Source: Candidatus Abyssobacteria bacterium SURF_5
GTDB taxonomy: Bacteria > Abyssobacteria > SURF-5
Direction of reading: 5' to 3'
Assembly: GCA_003598085.1 (NCBI GenBank)
Contig: QZKU01000052.1
Location: forward strand, 1 to 36,363
DNA: 36,363 nucleotides
How positions within the stretch are numbered: position 1 is the stretch's first letter; each line of letters opens with the position of its first letter. Positions 1 to 7,877 of this stretch are shown here, piece after piece. Under the pieces are notes generated by a model, which was not told where the DNA came from, did not search any database, and was given only the letters and a program-made list of their open reading frames with translations. The position numbers and the translations under genes were made by a program.

Positions 1-115
1 AATACCCTCTGCGACATTGCTCTATTCCTCTTTCACCATAAAAACCCTGTCTTTGTGCCCTTTCACTCACTTCCGAATGTCGGGTTGCGGAATCGCTGTT
101 TTTCGCCTCATTCAC

Positions 116-145
116 TTGACACTCGCGTGCGCGATCTGATAGATT
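116..145 (+). promoter_or_regulatory. sigma70-type promoter for the GT-C gene
   Basis: TTGACA at 116-121 and TAGATT at 140-145 are 18 bp apart, and a TG one base before the -10 (137-138) gives an extended -10. It lies about 65 bp upstream of the first gene and points at it. The rest of 1-211 shows no gene that I can support. Call is by motif only. Confidence 0.6.
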
Positions 146-211
146 TGAATTCAGAATTGCTCCGGCCGAAGAGCGCCGGTGCATCATGAAGGTAAAGAAC
201 TATAACTTCCA

Positions 212-1804
212 GTGGCCCAACAAGAAACAGCCGTTTTCTCCCGACCGACCATTTTCCTGGTAATCCTCCTGAGCATCGCAGCGACGCTTCGCCTCGCGGT
301 CGCGTTTTGTGATATCCAAACGCTGATCACGAAAGTGCTCTCGGATGATTCATTTTACTATTTTCAATTGGCAAAGAACGCGGCTGCGGGGGGCGGCGTA
401 ACCTTTGATGGAACCATGCCGGCAAATGGGTTTCATCCGCTGTGGTTCCTTTTGCTCGTTCCCATTCATTACGTTTTTGGCGGGTTGACCGCTCCGATCC
501 ATGCGGCGCTCGCGCTCGAGGGTCTCCTGGACGTCGGCGCCGGATACCTCATTTACCGGCTTATCAGCACATTGACGGAAAATAAAAGCGCCGGTGTAGC
601 GGGGGCGGCCGTTTACCTGCTCAATCCATCGGTGATTTTCCATTCAGTCAACGGGCTGGAGACCGGCCTTAATCTCTTTCTGTTTGCCTTCTATTTCTGG
701 TTTTACCTGACCATGCTCCACGAGGAGAAGATCTCCGGCCGAAACCTTCTGTTGCTCGGCTTCTTATCGGGATTGCTCATTCTCACGCGAACGGATAACG
801 CTATCCTGGTCGCAGTCACATATATACATCTGCTGTTTTTCAGGCGCGCCATCCGCCGACCTGCGGCTATCGCGGCGTCAGGCGCCGTTTGCGCCGCGGT
901 TGTCGCGCCATGGCTGCTGTGGAACCTGCATACGTTCGGCACGATCGAGCAATCCAGTGGCAGCGCCTACAGCATTATCACGCGAGGCAACCTGCGGGCG
1001 GCCGGCGTAGCGAGCCACCAGATTTTCCTCACTTCTCTGGCGAATACCATCAAGTTGTTCGTGTGGACGATCCCAACGGACGTGTTCGCATGGGGAGGAT
1101 TGATGGGAATTTTGGCTGGCCTGGGGTTGGGGCTCGTCCAACTCGATGATCCAAGAGCGCAGCGGGTATGGAAATCACTGCGGCTGGCATCTGTCGCTCT
1201 CATCGGATTCATTGCACTCACTCTTGCGCATTCGCTGGCGAGGGGAACACTGAAATCGTGGTACTTCATTCCTGCTGCGACAATTGCATCGATTTTTCTC
1301 GGCATCCTCTTCGGTTCAGTCGATTTCTCAAAAATTGCGCTGAAAGGCCGCGGTCGTATTGCCGCCGCTTTTCTGGCAGGGATTGTTCTCTCCGGCTACC
1401 TGCTGAACGGGTGGACCGGCTGGAGGAATGGGATGTACCCCTGGCAGATCGAGCAGCTCATGGCTGCGGACTGGGCAAAGCGCAACCTCGCCGATGATAT
1501 ATTGATCGGGAGCTTCAACTCCGGCATCATCGGCTACATGAGCGAGAGAACAGTGGTCAATCTGGACGGACTGGCTAACAATTCCGTCGTTCCGTATCTG
1601 AAGGAGCGGCGGTTGTGGGAGTACATCCGCGAGCGAAACATAGCCTACCTCATAGACTCCGACTATTCCATTCTGAAGGATTACCGCGAATTCTACGGGA
1701 CCGGCTGGGAGCCGCGAGAGCGCCTCGTGCGGGTAGCCGTTATTGACGAGCCCGCGGTTTCCTGGGCCGGCGCACCTGTCGCGGTCTACAAAGTGATTCC
1801 CTGA
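212..1804 (+). CDS. GT-C fold membrane glycosyltransferase (GT39/ArnT-like)
   Basis: A 530-residue polytopic membrane protein, likely transferring a sugar from a polyprenyl-phosphate donor on the outer face of the cytoplasmic membrane. The first hydrophobic segment (about residues 13-33) is followed by a loop with the acidic pair D45-D46 (SDDSFYYF). This is where GT-C enzymes of the PMT/ArnT type carry their catalytic acid. About ten more hydrophobic segments follow, and a soluble C-terminal part of about 110 residues begins near the WTGWRNGMYPW stretch. The start is a GTG at 212; an ATG at 186 is in another frame. The UbiA-family gene follows after 87 bp and has its own promoter-like sequence. 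Acceptor and sugar cannot be told from sequence; family membership is fairly sure, specificity unknown. Confidence 0.75.
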   Translation: MAQQETAVFSRPTIFLVILLSIAATLRLAVAFCDIQTLITKVLSDDSFYYFQLAKNAAAGGGVTFDGTMPANGFHPLWFLLLVPIHYVFGGLTAPIHAALALEGLLDVGAGYLIYRLISTLTENKSAGVAGAAVYLLNPSVIFHSVNGLETGLNLFLFAFYFWFYLTMLHEEKISGRNLLLLGFLSGLLILTRTDNAILVAVTYIHLLFFRRAIRRPAAIAASGAVCAAVVAPWLLWNLHTFGTIEQSSGSAYSIITRGNLRAAGVASHQIFLTSLANTIKLFVWTIPTDVFAWGGLMGILAGLGLGLVQLDDPRAQRVWKSLRLASVALIGFIALTLAHSLARGTLKSWYFIPAATIASIFLGILFGSVDFSKIALKGRGRIAAAFLAGIVLSGYLLNGWTGWRNGMYPWQIEQLMAADWAKRNLADDILIGSFNSGIIGYMSERTVVNLDGLANNSVVPYLKERRLWEYIRERNIAYLIDSDYSILKDYREFYGTGWEPRERLVRVAVIDEPAVSWAGAPVAVYKVIP

Positions 1805-1815
1805 ACGCCTGCGGC

Positions 1816-1844
1816 TTGACTTTGATTTTCATCAAATATATTCT
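1816..1844 (+). promoter_or_regulatory. promoter with a dyad in its spacer
   Basis: TTGACT (1816-1821) and TATTCT (1839-1844) are 17 bp apart upstream of the UbiA-family gene. The spacer holds a perfect inverted repeat, TTTGAT-TTTC-ATCAAA (1821-1836), placed as a repressor site would be. Promoter call by motif; no regulator is identified. Confidence 0.5.
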
Positions 1845-1891
1845 GATAGTAACCACTGATATCGGCAGAAACAAGAAATAAAAGGAAGACA

Positions 1892-2827
1892 GTGGAGGCA
1901 AAACTGGAAAACGTGACGATTGCAGAATCGCACAGCCGCTGGGTTGGTCTGGTGCAAAGCATGCGGCCCACTCAGTGGGTGAAAAATCTTATTATCTTTG
2001 CCGTCCTCGTTTTCTCGCTGAATCTGTTCAATGCCGCCCTCCTGCTCCGGACCCTGCTCGCTTTCTTTCTTTTTTGTATTCTGTCCGGGACAGTTTACAT
2101 TATCAACGATTATGCCGACCTGGAGAACGATCGCCTGCACCCGACCAAGTGCAAGAGACCGCTTGCTTCGGGTGCGGTTCCGCCTCTGTTCGCCATCAAG
2201 AGCGCGATTTTGCTGAGCGTGATCGGCCTTGGCGGCTCGTTTGTCCTGGGCGTCGGCTTCGGTCTGGTTGCCCTTGCGTATTACACGCTCGTCGTTTCGT
2301 ATACGTTTTACCTTAAGCACGTAGTCATCCTCGATGTGTTTGCCATTGCGCTCGGTTTCGTCTTGCGCGCGCTGGCGGGCGGCGTCGTCATCCATAATGC
2401 CATCTCGGCTTGGTTTCTGATCTGCATATTGTTTCTGTCCCTTTTCCTTGCGCTCAGCAAGCGGAGGCATGAGTTGCTCCTGCTCGATAATGAAGCATCC
2501 AGGCACCGCAGATCGCTTGCCGAGTACAGCCCCTATTTCTTGGATCAGATGATCGCGATCGTCACTACTTCCACCGTTATCTCCTACGCCATGTTTACCG
2601 TTTCGAGTGAATCGCTGGAATACCAGCGTTTCCAGACCCACAACCTGATCTACACTGTCCCGTTCGTTCTCTACGGAGTTTTTCGCTACCTGTACCTGGC
2701 TTATCACAAGGAACAGGGCGGAAGTCCCACGCGGGTGCTGTTGACCGATCGGGCGTTGATGGTGGATATATTCCTCTGGTTTATCGCCTGCAGTATCATC
2801 CTCTACAGGCAGTTTCTCATCAGTTGA
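1892..2827 (+). CDS. UbiA-family prenyltransferase, decaprenyl-phosphate phosphoribosyltransferase-like
   Basis: A 311-residue integral membrane prenyltransferase. The N-terminal SMRPTQWVKN and the aspartate-rich motif N72-D73-x2-D76-x3-D80, followed by the PTKCKRPLASG stretch, are typical of the UbiA subgroup that contains mycobacterial 5-phosphoribosyl-1-phosphate decaprenyl-phosphate transferase (Rv3806c). About nine hydrophobic helices run to the C-terminus. The family links a polyprenyl phosphate to PRPP, or prenylates other acceptors, at the cytoplasmic side of the membrane. The GTG start at 1892 is supported by AGGAAG 8 bp upstream. It lies between a GT-C transferase and a DUF362 gene, which suits synthesis of a lipid-linked sugar, perhaps a donor for the GT-C enzyme. 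Substrate is inferred only. Confidence 0.8.
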   Translation: MEAKLENVTIAESHSRWVGLVQSMRPTQWVKNLIIFAVLVFSLNLFNAALLLRTLLAFFLFCILSGTVYIINDYADLENDRLHPTKCKRPLASGAVPPLFAIKSAILLSVIGLGGSFVLGVGFGLVALAYYTLVVSYTFYLKHVVILDVFAIALGFVLRALAGGVVIHNAISAWFLICILFLSLFLALSKRRHELLLLDNEASRHRRSLAEYSPYFLDQMIAIVTTSTVISYAMFTVSSESLEYQRFQTHNLIYTVPFVLYGVFRYLYLAYHKEQGGSPTRVLLTDRALMVDIFLWFIACSIILYRQFLIS

Positions 2828-2845
2828 TCTAAAAGGAGTTTTTAC

Positions 2846-3982
2846 ATGGGTTCTGTTCGCATTTCCCCTCAACCCGATACAAACGGCAAGCCGGCGGCCC
2901 GGAAGTCGAAGGTCGCGGTGCTGAAGACGGCGCCCGAAACCGTAATCGAGGATTACGGCCGCCTGATGCGTTTGGCGGATTATGAAAAGTATTTGCCGAA
3001 GGATAGGGACACCGCCCTTAAGATAAATATATCCTGGCACGTTTTCTATCCTGCCTGCTCGACTCTGCCGTGGCAGCTCGACGGCGTTATCAAGACGATG
3101 CTCGATGACGGCTACAAGCCTTCGCTTATTCACGGCTGCCATAATCGAACCGTCGTCGTCGACGCGAAGGTCGGAGAAGTAAATAACAAACAGCGGCAGG
3201 TCGTGGTTGACAAATACGGCCTGAGGAACATCCATCTGTATGAGAACGAGGAGTGGATAAAATACGAGCCGGAGAGAAAATTGCTGGTGCTCCCCGGAAT
3301 TTTTCCCAACGGCATCTACATCCCGAAACGCTTCATCGGCGAGAATATCCTGCATCTGCCCACCATGAAGACGCACGTCTTCACCACCATGACGGGCGCA
3401 ATGAAGAACGCCTTCGGCGGCCTGCTCCAAGAACGCCGTCACTGGACGCACAGCGTGATCCACGAGACCCTCGTCGACCTGCTCACAATCCAACAGGAAA
3501 TTCATTCAGGCATTTTCGCAGTGATGGATGGAACATTCGCCGGCGACGGCCCCGGCCCGCGCTGTATGCGCCCTCACGTGAAAGATTATATTCTTGCCAG
3601 CGCCGACCAGGTAGCAATCGATGCGGTTGCGGCGAAAATGATGGGGTTCGATCCCATGAGCCTTGACTTCATTCGAATCGCGCACGAGCGCGGCCTCGGC
3701 TGCGGAATTGTGGACGAGATGGAAATTGTGGGCGAGGATATATCGGCAATCAACTGGCGTTTCGAAGGCCGGAAAGACACCTTTGCCAGCCGAGGCCAGA
3801 AAGCCATCTACCACGGACCGCTCAAGCCGCTGGAGAACCTGCTCCTGCGCACCCCGCTGGTGCCGTGGTCGTATGTCGCTTCGCGCCTGTATCACGACGG
3901 GTTCTGGTATCCGCTGATCGGAAAGAGGCGGGTAAACGAAGCGCTGCGAACGAAATGGGGCAGGTTGTTCCAGCAGTACTGA
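2846..3982 (+). CDS. DUF362 domain protein
   Basis: A 378-residue protein whose central part matches the DUF362 family, including the LHLPTMKTHVFTTMTGAMKN stretch and a later DGTFAGDGPGPR segment and LASADQVAIDAVAAKMMG. Many DUF362 proteins carry a ferredoxin-like 4Fe-4S domain; here no CxxCxxC cluster motif is present, so this is the cluster-free form. The family's biochemical role is unsettled. A good ribosome site (AAAAGGAG) precedes the ATG, and only 18 bp separate it from the UbiA-type gene, so the two are probably cotranscribed. It converges with the radical SAM gene. Family call is good; function is open. Confidence 0.75.
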   Translation: MGSVRISPQPDTNGKPAARKSKVAVLKTAPETVIEDYGRLMRLADYEKYLPKDRDTALKINISWHVFYPACSTLPWQLDGVIKTMLDDGYKPSLIHGCHNRTVVVDAKVGEVNNKQRQVVVDKYGLRNIHLYENEEWIKYEPERKLLVLPGIFPNGIYIPKRFIGENILHLPTMKTHVFTTMTGAMKNAFGGLLQERRHWTHSVIHETLVDLLTIQQEIHSGIFAVMDGTFAGDGPGPRCMRPHVKDYILASADQVAIDAVAAKMMGFDPMSLDFIRIAHERGLGCGIVDEMEIVGEDISAINWRFEGRKDTFASRGQKAIYHGPLKPLENLLLRTPLVPWSYVASRLYHDGFWYPLIGKRRVNEALRTKWGRLFQQY

Positions 3983-4145
3983 TCAAGGCATCCAATCCGA
4001 AGAAGTTTCGCGTGCCGCGGTAGCGCCGCAAAGAGGATCGGCACAACGGTATACCCGACAAAGGCGCCCAGGACTAGGCACACGGCCTCTCTTTTAGTTC
4101 ACTCTGCGGAACGAGGCGAGGCGGATTGCTCCTTCAGCGGTTTTT

Positions 4146-5615
4146 TCAGGCGCCGGGGCGGGACATCTTTGAAAGAATTTCCGATCGGTGGCGCCTCCAC
4201 GAGCACAGCGGGATTGTCCGTACCGAATCGTTTTCCGGATCCAGGAAGCCGACGGCGACCGGACAGCGTTCCACGCACTGCGACTGGTGCTGAAAACGGT
4301 CCTGATACGGCAGCACAACCAGGCGAAAAATCGATTTCTTTCCGGTGATCTCTTCGAATATCCGCCGCCGTTTTTCCCTTGATCGGATATTCAGCACAAG
4401 GCGAAGCATCCCGAGATACTTTTTCAAGCCCTTCTCGGAGAACACCCTGTCCAGTTTCACATGCTTGCGAATCAGCGATCCATACCACAAGCTGATAAGA
4501 ATTTTCCCCCAAAAAGTCCGGGCAGACTCATCATCCTTCTTTTTCGGGTCGTCTGAATTATTGCGCGAAGCTTTCTTTTTCAGGTCCTCCGCCAACTCGT
4601 AAAAGGAGGTTTTCAGAAATTCGGATGCCGGCACATATCCGTTCTCTGTTGAGATGAGAAAAGCAATGCTCTCGCAACTCGGGCTTGCCCCCCGAAAAGC
4701 CGCGAACGGCCTCAGAAGTTCGCGAAACGGAACGGGAACATCCATAGAGCCGGCAGGCAAAAATTCTATCCCGCTGAACTTTTCAGCCACCAGATTTTCC
4801 ACGTCCTCCACGGTTAGGCGTTCTTCCTCGCGCCAAGCGAACTGCACCTCTCCGTTATCCCATGTCCGCGCCAAAGGAATCAGGTAAAGGGCGCCTACCA
4901 CTTTTCTCCTTTGCCGGCAGAATTCGATAATGTCCGTCAGGGCTTTGTCATTGATTCCCCTGGCAAGGGTGCAGAAAATCGAGATCGGCGTCTGGACATA
5001 CTTGCTGGTGTTGCCAAGCGCGGTCAGCTTCTTCTCGAGAAGGTCCTCGTTTCCTCGCAGCAACCGGTAGGTGCAGGAATCCATTCCGTCGAACTGGAAA
5101 TGGATTCCGGCTCCCGTGGATAAGAGCTGCCGACAATACTCCTCATCCGCAAGCCGGACGCCGTTGGTGCATACACAGACGTGGAGACCGTACTGGAAGC
5201 CGAGCGCAATAATAGCGGGCAAATCGTCGCGTGTCGTCGGCTCGCCGCCGAATAATTCAATGTGGGGCGGCGGCTTCCTCTGGGAAAGCGATCGGAACAA
5301 TCGATCAAAATACTCGAGAGGAGGATCGAACTTCGCGCTCTCCCTGCCCATGTTGGACATACAGGTGGGACAGCTCAGATTGCAGGTGTTCGTCACCTCG
5401 ACGACGACAACTCGCGGCTCCGAAGGCGGAAATGTGCCTTTACCGAATTCCTGCTTTTTCTGATAGCGCTCGATATCGGAGGAAAGCAACGTCTCGGTGA
5501 CTCCGCAACGCGCGCATTCTTTTCTGAGGTACATCTTTCCGTCGCGCGATTCATAGCTTGCGGGCACTACTTTATCGCAAATATTGCAATATCCGCTATT
5601 TACCTCATAATTCAT
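4146..5615 (-). CDS. radical SAM protein resembling tetraether lipid synthase (Tes/MJ0619-like)
   Basis: A 489-residue radical SAM enzyme. The N-terminus has paired cysteines C10/C13 and C34/C37, a rubredoxin- or zinc-like site. The radical SAM cluster motif is C78-x3-C82-x2-C85 within TNTCNLSCPTC. A later FDGMDSCTYRLLRG segment and a C-terminal group of cysteines (CVERCP and, 20 residues on, PLCSW) agree with the architecture of the archaeal Tes enzyme MJ0619. That enzyme has a rubredoxin-like iron site and auxiliary 4Fe-4S clusters and joins lipid tails to make membrane-spanning lipids. The gene stands alone on the minus strand, with no clear Shine-Dalgarno before the ATG. Nearby UbiA, DUF362 and GT-C genes fit a lipid/envelope role. 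Radical SAM is certain; the Tes-like assignment is an inference from layout, and other C-C-forming or methyl-transferring radical SAM enzymes are possible. Confidence 0.7.
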   Translation of the reverse strand: MNYEVNSGYCNICDKVVPASYESRDGKMYLRKECARCGVTETLLSSDIERYQKKQEFGKGTFPPSEPRVVVVEVTNTCNLSCPTCMSNMGRESAKFDPPLEYFDRLFRSLSQRKPPPHIELFGGEPTTRDDLPAIIALGFQYGLHVCVCTNGVRLADEEYCRQLLSTGAGIHFQFDGMDSCTYRLLRGNEDLLEKKLTALGNTSKYVQTPISIFCTLARGINDKALTDIIEFCRQRRKVVGALYLIPLARTWDNGEVQFAWREEERLTVEDVENLVAEKFSGIEFLPAGSMDVPVPFRELLRPFAAFRGASPSCESIAFLISTENGYVPASEFLKTSFYELAEDLKKKASRNNSDDPKKKDDESARTFWGKILISLWYGSLIRKHVKLDRVFSEKGLKKYLGMLRLVLNIRSREKRRRIFEEITGKKSIFRLVVLPYQDRFQHQSQCVERCPVAVGFLDPENDSVRTIPLCSWRRHRSEILSKMSRPGA

Positions 5616-5803
5616 GTACTAATGTCTTTACGTGTTGCCTCTGCGACTTCCACTCCTCGATTTGAAGGCATAAATGAGCATAAATCATACCATTTCCCCC
5701 TGATGCTCGGGTCTTTGTGGTCTCTTACCGTAAATTCACCACACATTCGCCCACTTTTCAGGGGGGTGATGGGGAGCAAAACTAAAAACAAATTCCGAGA
5801 TCC

Positions 5804-6241
5804 TCAAGGCAGGGCAGGATCGGGAGCCGAAATCTGCTCGGGTGTCGAGTCGCAATTAAAGAGCGTAAACTCGAAAACGTCTCCTTTTTCGTTGATAACA
5901 ACCCCTTCAATGATATCGAGTTCGGGAGAAGTGAACTGGCCTTCCCAGAATGTCGATATGCAACAGTCTTCAGGGGTATCAAGAACCGTCAGCCGAATCT
6001 TATTTTGCGGACAGCAGATTGTGCCGTATACGGGTAATAGACCACAGTTCACCCCGGGGTCGGCCACGTCGCGCGTGCCTCTGATTTCACCCTTATCAAG
6101 CGTTATGTTCCAAACTCCGCCGAAATTGTCACACATGGTGAACGTCTTGGCTCCCAGGTCACAGACAAGCGCTTCAGCCGCTGTAAACGCGAACATCGTC
6201 AGACATAGTGTCAAAAACAGTGCTATTGCCGCCTTTTTCAT
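5804..6241 (-). CDS. small secreted cysteine-rich protein, function unknown
   Basis: A 145-residue protein starting at the ATG at 6241, preceded by GAGCGAGGT. Residues 1-24 (MKKAAIALFLTLCLTMFAFT then AAEA) form a clear Sec signal peptide with an A-x-A type cleavage site. The mature part of about 120 residues has eight cysteines, including two CC pairs, and is rich in beta-forming residues, so a disulfide-stapled beta domain is likely. I do not recognise the family. The gene has its own promoter (6386-6414) and a leader of about 140 nt. An upstream in-frame ATG at 6280 would add 13 residues in front of the signal peptide and is unlikely. Confidence 0.7.
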   Translation of the reverse strand: MKKAAIALFLTLCLTMFAFTAAEALVCDLGAKTFTMCDNFGGVWNITLDKGEIRGTRDVADPGVNCGLLPVYGTICCPQNKIRLTVLDTPEDCCISTFWEGQFTSPELDIIEGVVINEKGDVFEFTLFNCDSTPEQISAPDPALP

Positions 6242-6385
6242 GATTACCTCGCTCAGGTTTCGCTCTAATGTAAAAGTCAATTCCGCTGTTCTGCTGATCT
6301 TGATACGGCTCGCTTCTCCTGCATAGTACTTTCCCTTGCATCACCTCCTTTTTTTCGGCCATTCATGACATTTCCGTGAACAAGA

Positions 6386-6414
6386 AGTTTATCACACCTT
6401 TTTTGGTTCGTCAA
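6386..6414 (-). promoter_or_regulatory. promoter of the secreted Cys-rich protein gene
   Basis: On the minus strand TTGACG (6409-6414) and TAAACT (6386-6391) are exactly 17 bp apart. Transcription would begin near 6379. The leader contains a long Shine-Dalgarno-like run, AAAGGAGGTGATG, around 6339-6351, far upstream of the gene start. The rest of 6242-6564 holds no gene that I can support. Confidence 0.65.
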
Positions 6415-6564
6415 TAACTCATAAATAACCCATGGGAAAAGATAAAACGCTTCACCTGAGCCGGAACAGGTTCATTTGATTGACGTTAAACAAAAATGTA
6501 GAGAATATTTTGAATAAGGAACGGAGAGAAAGTTAACGAAAATTTATTTAAAAATTTTCTGGGC

Positions 6565-7569
6565 TTAGAAATTCCGGCAGTGCTCGTCAAGCTCCTCAAA
6601 CGGGAAGAATTGTTCGTAATCAGCCAGAGCCGCCAGCGCACGCGAATGAGTCCGCATCCCCACTTCCTCAAGAATGGCGGCCGGATTGAGTCCGCCGATC
6701 ACAATTGCCCCCACCTGTCCCTGATTCACCGGAATCTCGAGCAGCGGCTGACCGGGCCATCCAATGGACATAAACCCACCCAACCCAACTTCCTCCAGTT
6801 GTTGGGCCAGATACACCACACGCTCCCTGCTTTCGGCGGGAACCTCCCTGAAACTGGCGCCGATGCGGCCATTGCCATTTTTCGTGGCGCCGAGATAATC
6901 GGTCATGCCGCTCCGGATGAAAACCTCCAGGGGATCGAGCGTTGTCCCATTGTAGTATATGACCTCGACGAAACGGCTGGGCTTATAATCATGTAATTCC
7001 AGTAACCCGCCGAATCGAGAATAAGTAGGGATCCCGTTCGATAGCAGTACTCCATTCAGTGTAACCGAGCACACTGTCCCGATCCCGACCATTCCCTCGG
7101 GAACAATCAGCTCGCCCACGCGCTGCTGCGGCGCAAAGAGCGTCACCAGGCGTCCCATCGCGTATCCGTGGCTGAAAACCCGCTTCACCAGCGGCGCAGC
7201 CTTTTTCAACTGCGACTGCTCAATGATGCTGGCATTCACAACCACAGTGCCGGAACGAGTCTTCAGGTCGAAGTTCATTCGGTACGTCATCTGATCTATT
7301 TTTGCAGCGAGAAATCCCACTCGTTCAATAATGCGGGCGCTGGAGATCTCCTCCATTCCCTTCTGCGTTATCAACCGGCCTCTTCGCCCCAGATTCTCGG
7401 TCAGCCCTTCCTCATCCATCGCTTGCAGATAAAACCGGACCGTTCGCTCGGTGATCTCATTGCCGGCGGCAATGAGCCGCTCCGTGATCCGGGAGCTGCC
7501 TACGGGCCGGCCGGCTTCCTGAAGAATGCGCAGAATTGCAAGCCGCTTCTTTTCGGTCTTTTCACTCAT
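6565..7569 (-). CDS. nrpR: NrpR-type transcriptional regulator (winged helix + NRD/DUF128 domain)
   Basis: A 334-residue protein. Residues 1-75 form a winged helix-turn-helix (KKRLAILRILQEAGRP, then a recognition region ITERTVRFYLQAM and a wing ENLGRRGRLIT). The rest is one NRD (DUF128) domain, e.g. LVTLFAPQQRVGELIVPEGM, GVLLSNGIPTYSRFGG and GGLNPAAILEE. In methanogens NrpR represses nitrogen-assimilation genes by binding GGAA-N6-TTCC-type dyads and is released by 2-oxoglutarate. This protein has a single NRD, and DNA-binding and sensing parts are on one chain. The start is ATG 7569 or ATG 7578; neither has a strong ribosome site. It is divergent from a glutamate-synthase-like gene whose promoter carries a matching dyad, so it probably controls that gene and perhaps the operon at 9956. 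Family call is firm; target set is inferred. Confidence 0.85.
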   Translation of the reverse strand: MSEKTEKKRLAILRILQEAGRPVGSSRITERLIAAGNEITERTVRFYLQAMDEEGLTENLGRRGRLITQKGMEEISSARIIERVGFLAAKIDQMTYRMNFDLKTRSGTVVVNASIIEQSQLKKAAPLVKRVFSHGYAMGRLVTLFAPQQRVGELIVPEGMVGIGTVCSVTLNGVLLSNGIPTYSRFGGLLELHDYKPSRFVEVIYYNGTTLDPLEVFIRSGMTDYLGATKNGNGRIGASFREVPAESRERVVYLAQQLEEVGLGGFMSIGWPGQPLLEIPVNQGQVGAIVIGGLNPAAILEEVGMRTHSRALAALADYEQFFPFEELDEHCRNF

Positions 7570-7832
7570 AATCCGCATTCTACCAGAAGTCCTGCCACAT
7601 TGCAAGCCGAAATTGGCAATTTTGCCGCAATTCACGTGGCAGCAGCTTGGCTTTTTCCGAGAACAGAGCGGGATTTCCTTTGGAATCTTGGAATTTTTTT
7701 TGCGATGAGCGCTCGCAGTATATTCGGGATTGCCGGAACGGAAATCTTTTTTGCCGGAACATAAGCGGCAAATTTGCCAACGAATAGAGTCCTTCTTTAC
7801 TAAAAAACCTGCCATTTCAGGGGAGATTCTCA
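7570..7832. other. regulatory intergenic region between nrpR and the glutamate-synthase-like gene
   Basis: No gene seen. It holds two perfect palindromes, GGCAATTTTGCC (7615-7626) and GGCAAATTTGCC (7767-7778), and a direct repeat TTGCCGGAAC at 7730-7739 and 7751-7760, 21 bp apart (two helical turns, so same face of DNA). A TATACT -10-like box for nrpR lies on the minus strand at 7717-7722, but no good -35 accompanies it. The arrangement looks like a multi-site control region, plausibly for NrpR autoregulation. Confidence 0.5.
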
Positions 7833-7861
7833 TTGACATTACATCTGGAGTGTGATATTAT
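7833..7861 (+). promoter_or_regulatory. near-consensus sigma70 promoter of the glutamate-synthase-like gene
   Basis: TTGACA (7833-7838) and TATTAT (7856-7861) are 17 bp apart: a perfect -35 and a 5/6 -10. Expected start of transcription is about 7868. This is the strongest promoter in the window by sequence, which suits a gene held by a repressor. Confidence 0.8.
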
Positions 7862-7863
7862 TA

Positions 7864-7877
7864 GGCAATGATTTGCC
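7864..7877. promoter_or_regulatory. candidate NrpR operator (GGCA-N6-TGCC) at the transcription start
   Basis: GGCAA-TGAT-TTGCC is a perfect inverted repeat lying directly downstream of the -10 box and over the predicted start. Read as GGCA-N6-TGCC it has the half-site spacing of archaeal NrpR operators (GGAA-N6-TTCC and variants). The nrpR-like gene is the divergent neighbour. Position and spacing support a repressor site; binding itself is inferred. Confidence 0.6.

Noticed and set aside
1832-3505. Long 557-codon minus-strand frame opposite the UbiA and DUF362 genes
   Set aside because: It is the antisense shadow of two well-supported genes; its residue make-up is low in hydrophobic order and it matches no family.
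3983-4145. Short frames on both strands between the DUF362 and radical SAM genes
   Set aside because: They overlap gene ends in other frames and have no ribosome sites; the region seems to be a plain convergent gap.
6174-6362. 62-codon minus-strand frame preceding the secreted protein
   Set aside because: It overlaps the signal peptide region of the secreted protein in another frame, its own start lacks a spaced ribosome site, and the peptide has no sensible composition.
6454-6471. ACCTG/CAGGT hairpin as the nrpR terminator
   Set aside because: Only 5 bp of stem and the T-rich stretch is broken and several bases away; kept out of the feature list.
6538-6559. GAAAATTT/AAATTTTC hairpin just after nrpR as a terminator
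   Set aside because: The stem is almost only A-T and has no following T-run on the minus strand; too weak to call.
7700-7716. GCGATGAGCGCTCGC palindrome upstream of nrpR
   Set aside because: Short self-complementary run in GC-rich DNA without T-run or repeated copies nearby.
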